Part shown: piece by piece, positions 56,908-64,000 of the stretch
How the letters are laid out: each line of letters opens with the position of its first letter
How positions within the stretch are numbered: the first letter of the stretch is position 1
NCBI RefSeq assembly: GCF_003597395.2
Contig: NC_133770.1
Coordinates: 78,480,414 to 78,544,413, forward strand
From: Chelonoidis abingdonii
Taxonomy: Eukaryota > Chordata > Testudines > Testudinidae
Length of the DNA: 64,000 nucleotides
Direction of reading: 5' to 3'
The notes under the pieces: model-generated
What the model was told of the DNA's origin: nothing
The model's database searches: none
What the model saw: only the letters and a program-made list of their open reading frames with translations
Program-made: the position numbers and the translations under genes

Positions 56908-58892
56908 GCACGTCTACACTACGGGATAAATTGAATTTGCCTAAAATCGTTTATAAAACTGAGTATTATAATTTCGATTTTCATGCGGGCCACACTAGGC
57001 ACAATAATCGGCATGGTGCATCATCGTCCGAGGCTAACGTCGATTTTGAGCAGTTGCATTGTGGGTAGCACTTCCGCTAGCTATCCCATTAGTTCCCGCA
57101 GTCTCCCCCGCCCCTTGGAATTCGGGTTGAATCTTAATTGTCGCGGGGGTTCTGGTAAATGTCGTCAGTCATTCCTTCCTCCCGGGAAAACATTTCAGCT
57201 GACAATCCTTTTCGCAGCCCATTTTTCCCTGGATTGCCTGGCAGACGCCATAGCACAGGCAACCATGGAGTTCTCGGACCGTCATTTTTTTTTCCGGCCA
57301 CCGTAATGTGTAACTGGATGCCGCGGAGAGAGAGGCGACTACTCCAGCGTACACAGCAGCATCACTTGCTTTTGCAATAATAGCAGAGATGGTAACCGGT
57401 CGTTTCTGTACCGCTCTACTGCCGAGAAACTGGCAATGAGATGAGAGTATCTCTTCCCCTCTGTATTTCCGCCTGCTATCATGAGTGCCCTGACTGAAAT
57501 CGCCGGGGGCTCAACGCAAAGCAAAATTGGGATTTGACTGCACTTGGAACCTGAGTCAATCCCTCCCTCTATGGTTTCTAAAAATAGAGTCAGTCCTGCC
57601 TAGGATATAAGGGGCAAGTGTATTAGAGGACCAGTGTATCAAGCAGCAGCTTGCTCCGTCGTCAGTATTCACAGGGGTGCCCCTGCAACAACCCACCCGT
57701 TGTTCCCTCCTCCCCAACCTTCCTTGGCTCCGTGGCAGTGTGCCCCCCCATTTGTGTTATCATGAAGTTTATTAAAGAATGCAGGAATAAGAAACAGAGA
57801 CTTGTTAGTGAGATAAAATGAGGGGGAGGCAGCCTCCCGGGCTATGGACAGGTCCAGCAGTACAGAATCTTTTTCTTTACACAGGAAAGGGAGGGGCTGA
57901 AGCCTCCAGTTGCTATTGATGAAGATGCTTATTAGCCGTTCTATCCTGTCTACTGGGAGTAACCAGGAATCATTCCCTCATGATATTGAGCAATTATCAG
58001 GCATGGGGTTCCTGAGGACGGTTACCTGTCCTAGCTGCACGTCTACCACTGGGGAGGGGCAGAGGAGCGGATAGTGCTCTTTCACTGCTGTAGCTCGCGT
58101 TTACCAGCAGCATCAGTACACATAGGGTGACACTGAAAGAAGTCAAGAAACGATTTCTTCCCTTTCCTTCACATGGTGGAGGGGGGAACTGAGGAGCTAT
58201 TCCCTGAACCATGCCAGACACTGTGTTTGAACTACAGACATTGGGACGCTCAGCCAGAATGCAAATCTTTTTCAGAGACATGCTGTGGAACTGTGGGATA
58301 GCTGGAGTCCTCAGTGCCCCCTCCCTCCCTCCAATGAGCGTCCATATTTGAGTATTCTGGGCTTCCGTTATGCTTGTCACGCAGCGCTGTGTAGCCTGGA
58401 GATTTTCAACACTTTGGCATTTCGTGTTCTGTAACGGAGCTCTGATACAACAGATTTGTCTCCCATACAGCGATCACGATCTAAGTATCTCGTACGGTCC
58501 ATGCTGGAGCTCTTATTGGATTTGAGACTGCATCGCCACCCGTGCTGATCAGAGCTCCACGCTGGGCAAGCAGCGAAATGTAATTCAAAACTTCACGGGG
58601 CTTTTCCCTGTTTACCTGCGCGCTGCATCCGAGTTCAGATTGCTGTCCAGACGGTCAGTGTTGCACTGTGGATACCGCCCGAGAGGCAATAACGTCGATT
58701 TTGTCCACACTAACCATAATCCGAACTGTTAATATCGAATTTAGCGCTACTCCTCTCGTCGGGGTGGAGTACAGAAATCGATTTAAAGAGCCCTTTATAT
58801 TGATATAAAGAGTGTTGTAGTGTGGACGGGTACAGCGTTAAATCGATTTAACGGCCATTAAATCGATTTAAACGCGTAGTGTAGACCAGACC
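56908..58892 (-). mobile_element. Degraded Harbinger transposon, about 2 kb
   Basis: The ends GGCACGTCTACACTACGGG and CGTAGTGTAGACCAGACC share the inverted core GTCTACACTACG. Subterminal runs of AAATCGATTTA at the right end and ATCGTTTATAAAA at the left are typical of the large turtle Harbinger family. The minus strand near 58445-58520 still spells APAWTVRD, a stop, and then IAVW. This is a remnant of the Myb/SANT-like second protein of Harbinger elements. No trace of the DDE transposase survived my reading, so it is an internally deleted, inactive copy. The 3-bp target duplication is unclear. CpG density is higher than in the surrounding intron. Confidence 0.75.
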
Positions 58893-59464
58893 AGAATAAT
58901 CCGTGATCCTACCCTACAGGTATCATTGCTAGAAGATCACTGTATCTTCCTTAATTTATCCCTTCTGTCCACAGCCACACCTTCAAAAATGCAGAAGGTT
59001 TTAGAGGACAAAAAATTGAAAAACTGATTGAGGATGTCTTTAGATACCACTTCCAGGAGCATCTCACTCAGTGCAAGCCTTTGGCTTGGAGGGTTGGGGA
59101 GCCCTGATTGGAAGAGTATTACAAATACTTGCTTAATTTTTAAATGTAGTATTAGGGAATCTCTTGGATCTTTGTGTCAAGAATGAGCAAATACAAGGTG
59201 GCAGATTGAAATCTTCACTGGGAAAAGCCTTATTTTATAGTGTGACCATGCTCTTGAATTTGTGAGGTAGGAATATATCAAAAAGGGAAGTGACTGTTCA
59301 ATTTTAAATTTTCAAAAGCTGGGGGCTGGGTTGCAGGAGGAAGGTGCGGGCTCTGGGAGAGAGTTTGGGTGTGGGAGCTGGCTCGGGGCAGGGATTTGGA
59401 GCGTGGGAGGGGGAGCATGAGAATGAACTGAATGGAGTATCCAGGCTAGCATCCTTAAAATGGT
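58893..59464. other. RBMS3 intron with a short G-rich repeat relative
   Basis: No gene. 59320-59430 is G-rich (GGGCTCTGGGAGAGAGTTTG, then GTGTGGGAGCTGG) and resembles the complement of the C-rich repeat at 12801-13474, so it may be a fragment of that family. Confidence 0.45.
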
Positions 59465-59690
59465 TAGTCTTGTAGATATATCACTAGACTGGAACACAGG
59501 AGATACGGGTTCAGTTCCTGACTTTGGAACAGACAATCTGGGTGACATTGCACAAATAATTTAATTTCTCTATGCTTCACTTTTCCCATCTGATGAATGA
59601 GGATAATACTTCACTACCTTGCGTTTTGATGATAAATTAATGTATGTGAGTACTCACATACCACGGTTCTGGGCGCCCTAAGAAGAAAGT
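59465..59690 (+). repeat. MIR-like CORE-SINE, sense, with tRNA-like head
   Basis: It starts with a tRNA-like head (GATATATCACTAGACTGGAA; B-box-like GGGTTCAGTTCC). It continues through ATTTAATTTCTCTATGCTTC and CATCTGATGAATGAGGATAA. This is the most complete sense CORE-SINE in the window. Confidence 0.65.
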
Positions 59691-60374
59691 TGGCAGAGTA
59701 CATGGTCTTGGCGGAACACGATATGACAAAGTCTGAGATGTAGGGAGCGGAACATAACTGTAACCCTATTAAGCGTCTAATCCTGCAACTCCTATTTATG
59801 CTGTGTAACGTGTGCATGAATAGTCCTATTAGTATGGGAATACTCTCTTAAAAAAGAAACATGAACAAGAGTTACAGCATGGCACCCTAAAGGGCTGTTG
59901 CTTTCATTTTACATGCTATATAAACAGAATAAAAATGATGCTAAAATCAAGCTAGGTTGAACTAGTTTTGGCCATTAAGTCATACCAGCCCTTCTCTTGT
60001 AGCCTCATCAGATGCTGCAAATAGTATATTTTCATTACCAATAGACAATTCTTGCCCCCTACTGTGGTGGAGAAGGTCTTCCAAGAGTAAACAGATGCAG
60101 TGCTTTCCTGGCTCTGCACATAGACAAGCCAAAACAATATTTCAGAGTGTGAACTACCCGAATGTGGTATGACCCATTACTTACTCAGTGTTGCTCTGTG
60201 CTCCTGTGGTGGCTGGACTGCAGAAAGGATTAAGAGTTAAGCTGGGCCTTTTTACTCAGCCAGTAGAGGCTCCTGCTTTTAGATTCAGAGTTCTATTTTC
60301 AGTCTTTAGGTGATGGTGACCCAGCCAAGTGGCGTCAGGTTCCATAAATGTAATGATGTTAGTTTAAATGCCAG
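59691..60374. other. RBMS3 intron, nothing recognised
   Basis: No gene or named repeat between the MIR-like SINE and the SINE foldback. Confidence 0.5.
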
Positions 60375-60386
60375 TATTTTAACTAT

Positions 60387-60536
60387 CGTTGTATGCGGTG
60401 TTGTTGTAGCAGTGTCAGTCCCAGGATATTAGAGCAACAAGGTGGGTATGATAATATCTTTTATGGGACCAACTTCTGTCTCATCAACAGAAGTTGGTCC
60501 AATAAAAGATATTCTCTTACTACCTTATCACTCTAA
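60387..60536 (+). mobile_element. Cry-type SINE, foldback insertion
   Basis: A sense head (GTTGTTGTAGCAGTGTCAGT) runs to AACTTCTGT at 60479. After a 7-base loop the sequence returns as the reverse complement from ACAGAAGTTGGTCC. The arms 60425-60479 and 60487-60540 are about 55 bp with visible divergence. The flanks TATTTTAACTAT (60375-60386) and TATTGTAACTGT (60537-60548) match at 10 of 12. The turn falls at CCAACTTCTGTTGG, a natural hairpin in the SINE. Confidence 0.7.
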
Positions 60537-60548
60537 TATTGTAACTGT

Positions 60549-63500
60549 TTAAATTTTGCATTTTTGCAGCAACATCCAGTTATTTCAGGGACATATTAAG
60601 TATCAACCCTCTTCTTACCAACTGGAATCCTGATGTTTACTAAAACCTAGATTTCTGTTGTTTTTTTTGCTCAACGGCACTATCAAGGCTTTAAATACGT
60701 CTCTATCATCTGATACCAGGTTTTGAAGGTATAATGAATGCTTGTAAGGCAGGTCAATATCTTACTGTTCTAGTCCTGTCAATGCAAGAGTGTAATTTTA
60801 ATGCTGACTTGCAACAATACAAATGCTTTAAGGTGCATTAGTTTGGATATTTTTGTAATTGTGGACCGTAGCTGCTACATTTTGAATATTAAGGTTTAAA
60901 AATCCATACAGTATCCATGCTTTCATTCTTCATACTTTAATGACCCCTGTTATGCGTTTAGTACTCTTAAGCCTGAGGAAAGCTTTTTGTTCCTCTTCTA
61001 CAGTAATGACCATCAAAAACTACAAACTTTTAGGTCTATGGGCTTTTCCCTCCAAATCTAGATTTGTATCAGAGCACACTCTAGAAAGAAGGGGATAATT
61101 TCCTCTCCAGTGTCAGTGTTTCTCGTGTAGCTGTGAAGTTCTACAGTCACACTACTGAGCTGGTATTCTTGGGGCAGGAAATACCATAGGCCTCTGAGGG
61201 TTTTTTCCAGCCATATTCATCAATGTGGTCAAAGTTGTAGCCCTTCAATCCCCTGCCTACTGCATTGCTTCTGAATTTTATGAGCAACATGGAGTGGATC
61301 TCTCTGTCTGCCTAGGGAAAAGCTAAATTGTAAACAGTAAAGAAAGAAAAACAAACAAGCAAGCAAGCTCAGGGCAAGATTATCATCTCTATTAATAGCA
61401 GTGTGAAAAAAGTGATTGTACTTCCAATGATTAAACTGATGGCTATCAGGTCATATGCTCAGTGCACTGTTAATGACAGGAGAATATTGTCGCTCACAGC
61501 ATTCCCTGCTGCCTGATTCATGCCACAGTTTGCTCTAAAGAAAGTTGCTGCCATATTCTTCCATTGGAGGGGGCTTTTATTGGGCCCAATTCTGATATTG
61601 TTGATCATATTTAGTCACACTTTGAATGGGAGTAAGGGGGGGGGGGCAAAATAAGGACCAGTGTAAACAAATGAAAGATCTCCAACGAAATGGGGATTTA
61701 CACTTTTTAAAAATGGTTGTATTTTTAATGTTTGGATACTCAACTTCTGTATTTCTCACAACATATTAAAAACCTAGAAGCCTGCTTTTCTAGTCTCCCA
61801 CATGGCTATCTCTGATGGTAGCACTCATATCGTGATCTCACTGTGAAGATATGTTAAATTGTCAGTTTAGTTTTGAGATGAGTTTTTAAACTGATCTTGC
61901 TGGCAGAGGAATGTTGTTTTCCACATATTCCACAATCTTCTGTCTTTTCCTTGGTTTGACCCCACACACCTCCTCACCTTGACACCACCTGAAGCCTTAA
62001 CATGTCTGTGGTAACACAATACAGCAGGTAGTCTTCAGCCTTCCCTGCAAAGTTTCTGTGAGGTTTGTCATTCTTGAAAGAATTTGCCACAGGCAGTGAC
62101 ATTTCACACATTTGTTTACTCGTTTAGTTACAATCTCTCACTCCAGAGGTCTTTGTATTGTGATGGCCCCCTTTGTCTTCTGTGGAAATAGCTAAAGATA
62201 TCTGTGGCATATGCTTTCCCTTGAAGCTTTTACATGTTTTCAAGAGCAGCACAGGAATATTCCTCTCCCTTCACCTCCTACTTTTTCCTTCATTGCTTTA
62301 ACATATAGTTTCTTTCCCCACTTCTGTTCCTATTCCCCCACCCCTTTATTCTGCCCCATTTTGCCTGATTCCTATTCTGATTATCTTCATCTTTCAATAT
62401 TTCCTTTTTTTGTTTCCTTTCCTCTCTCTTCTCTAGATAGTCAGCACTATAGTAGAAGAAAATAAGATTATACTTTTTCAAGCTGGGGACAAATGCAACA
62501 ACAAATTTAATTTTCCATTACAAATGAGTAGAATTCACCCTCTCTAAATTTTGAGCCCACAGCATGGGAAACTATTGCATGGTTTTCGTACAAACAAACC
62601 TCTGAAACACATATACCATGTTTCATATGGTGATCTTTCTCCCCAAGCTTGAAATTTTCTTATGTGTTTACTATCGCTTAGTTAGTGTTCCCGTTCATGG
62701 AGTTGGACAATAGTAAAGGCTTTCTGGTTAGAATCATGTGTAATGCCATGTTGTGGCACACTGGGTTTAATATCAGCTCCACAGTTTGAAAAGGCATGAG
62801 TGTTATGGGTAATGACAGCACTTGTATTAGAAGAATAGTAATTTTACTTCATAGCATTTTTTTCAGTAAATATCACTATAAATAGCTGATTTATTTAAAA
62901 TGTCCAGTGACGCCATAACATGATTTTATATGCTATGGATTATGGGCTCTTTTGAAGGCTCAGCCTTGTATTGTGGAGAGTGTGAAACCACACCATCTCA
63001 GCAGGAGACCGTGTGACACGGTATTTCAGGAAGCAAATAGTTTCCTGTAGCTTACAGGGAATGCCCTCCCTCTGAAACCTTTAAGTCCCACACCACTGAG
63101 CTACCTACAATTGCAGCATCCACTTGCCTTCTGCAGTAGAGCTTGGAAACTGAAGGGAGAGGCTGCTGGTGTCTACACAGGACCCTAGAGTTGTGGGTGG
63201 GATTCCTTGTATACTCTGGGACTCTGCACAGGGAAGAATCCATGTTCTGTGCTACTGTTAGTCCCTTTTGCAAGGGAGAGAATGGGAAGCTCTGAGCCCT
63301 AAGCGTGGTGCAGTTTTTGAAGTGCTCTCCCGTCCTTTGGGTGTGTGAGAGAAGATGATAATGGCCCATAGCAAACGTTCGTGAAACAAAACCATAATGC
63401 TGTCTGTAGCTTTTAGAATCATTTGGCTGTTTTGTCCCAAGGTGAAATAAATCCCCCATCCGTATGAGTCAGTCAGTCACAACTCAGTAAATGTTTTCTG

Positions 63501-64000
63501 CTGTGTAACCTATTCCAGATCACATTCCTTACCCACTCAGGGTCAAATATGCTTTTAAGGCGTTTCTGCATTCTAGTGAGTAAAGAAACACTACGTTGTG
63601 GGCTAGTGCATGGTATCCTATTACAGGACCACATGCCTGGAGTCTTTCCGTGAATCCAGAGGAATTTAATGAAACAAAGAGCAGTAACAATAAAAAGAAT
63701 CTCCCCTTCAGCCCTTCCCCTCACACTTACTGCAAACCTCTGCTCTTTTAGTTACACTAACAGTGTATTATGCTTGTAAACTAGTTTGTTTTACCCTGTG
63801 CCCAATAATCATCATTGGAATAGAGAGTATTAGGTAGAGATGGTTTTAAAAATGGGGACATTTAACAATTAAAGTTTTATGAAACAAGTGTACCCCTCTG
63901 TTCGTCAAAACAATTTGAATTTTTTTGGTCACTCTATAGCTGGTGAAGACATTGATGAATTTTTCACAAAAATGTTCACCAAAAAAACTGACTTTGTTTT
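60549..64000. other. RBMS3 intron, nothing recognised
   Basis: About 3.4 kb of AT-rich intron with a G run at about 61637-61646. No gene, RNA gene or named transposon. The downstream RBMS3 exon is not in the window. Confidence 0.5.

Noticed and set aside
57997..58380. 127-codon minus-strand frame inside the Harbinger element
   Set aside because: It has no transposase or Myb motif. Similar text occurs in the non-coding part of this family as I recall it, so I do not call it a gene.
1..64000. CRISPR arrays, operons, phage or prokaryotic mobile systems
   Set aside because: No regularly spaced repeats, no dense coding and no ribosome binding sites. Introns, SINEs and LINEs show a vertebrate nuclear genome.

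Overview
The window is nuclear DNA of a vertebrate, most likely a cryptodiran turtle. It is AT-rich intronic sequence crowded with a repeat set I associate with turtles: CR1 LINEs, Cry-type tRNA-derived SINEs, MIR-like CORE-SINEs, hAT and Harbinger MITEs, a Gmr1-like Ty3/gypsy family and a solo retroviral LTR. The turtle call rests on repeat recognition from memory, not on a database search. There are no operons, prokaryotic genes, CRISPR arrays or recognisable RNA genes.

Only one host coding exon can be supported. It is an 80-bp internal exon on the + strand at 10515-10594, with a strong acceptor and donor. It encodes the end of the second RRM of the RNA-binding protein RBMS3. Everything else is intron of that gene: at least 10.5 kb upstream and at least 53.4 kb downstream of the exon. 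No neighbouring RBMS exon was found, in keeping with the very large introns of RBMS3 in other amniotes.

Layout. 1-10.5 kb: hAT MITEs with 8-bp target duplications (1031, 1943, 2580, 6268), one of them inside a MIR-like SINE; a SINE foldback (4984-5225); a minus-strand CR1 with a reverse-transcriptase remnant, split by a TA-flanked MITE (8913-10100). 10.6-14 kb: the exon, a second CR1 piece, a Harbinger MITE (11351) and an unclassified C-rich repeat (12801-13474). 14.3-15.8 kb: the 3' part of a minus-strand Gmr1-like element, flanked by 62-bp direct repeats. 18-20 kb: another Harbinger MITE and a pair of hAT MITEs that share one outer target duplication. 21-29 kb: old LINE-like sequence interrupted by a solo LTR (22354-23335) and by a rearranged 5.1-kb Gmr1-like element (23668-28766). 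That element has gag, protease, integrase, RT and RNase H in that order, an inverted LTR piece and 74-bp flanking direct repeats. 30-45 kb: mostly unrecognised intron with MIR-like SINEs, a second SINE inversion (33.5 kb) and a 47-bp SINE scrap with a perfect 12-bp target duplication (42.8 kb). 45.7-47.0 kb: a deleted hAT transposon that keeps its C-terminal dimerisation domain. 47-64 kb: mostly unrecognised intron, a 2-kb degraded Harbinger element (56.9-58.9 kb) and a third SINE foldback (60.4 kb).

No intact gene system other than the RBMS3 exon is present. The unusual material is structural: three inverted SINE insertions, a composite hAT insertion carrying 277 bp of non-element DNA, and Gmr1-like insertions flanked by far longer direct repeats than an integrase makes. 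The Gmr1-like copy is also informative because its pol order is readable and its Gag resembles the retroelement ancestor of the SCAN domain.
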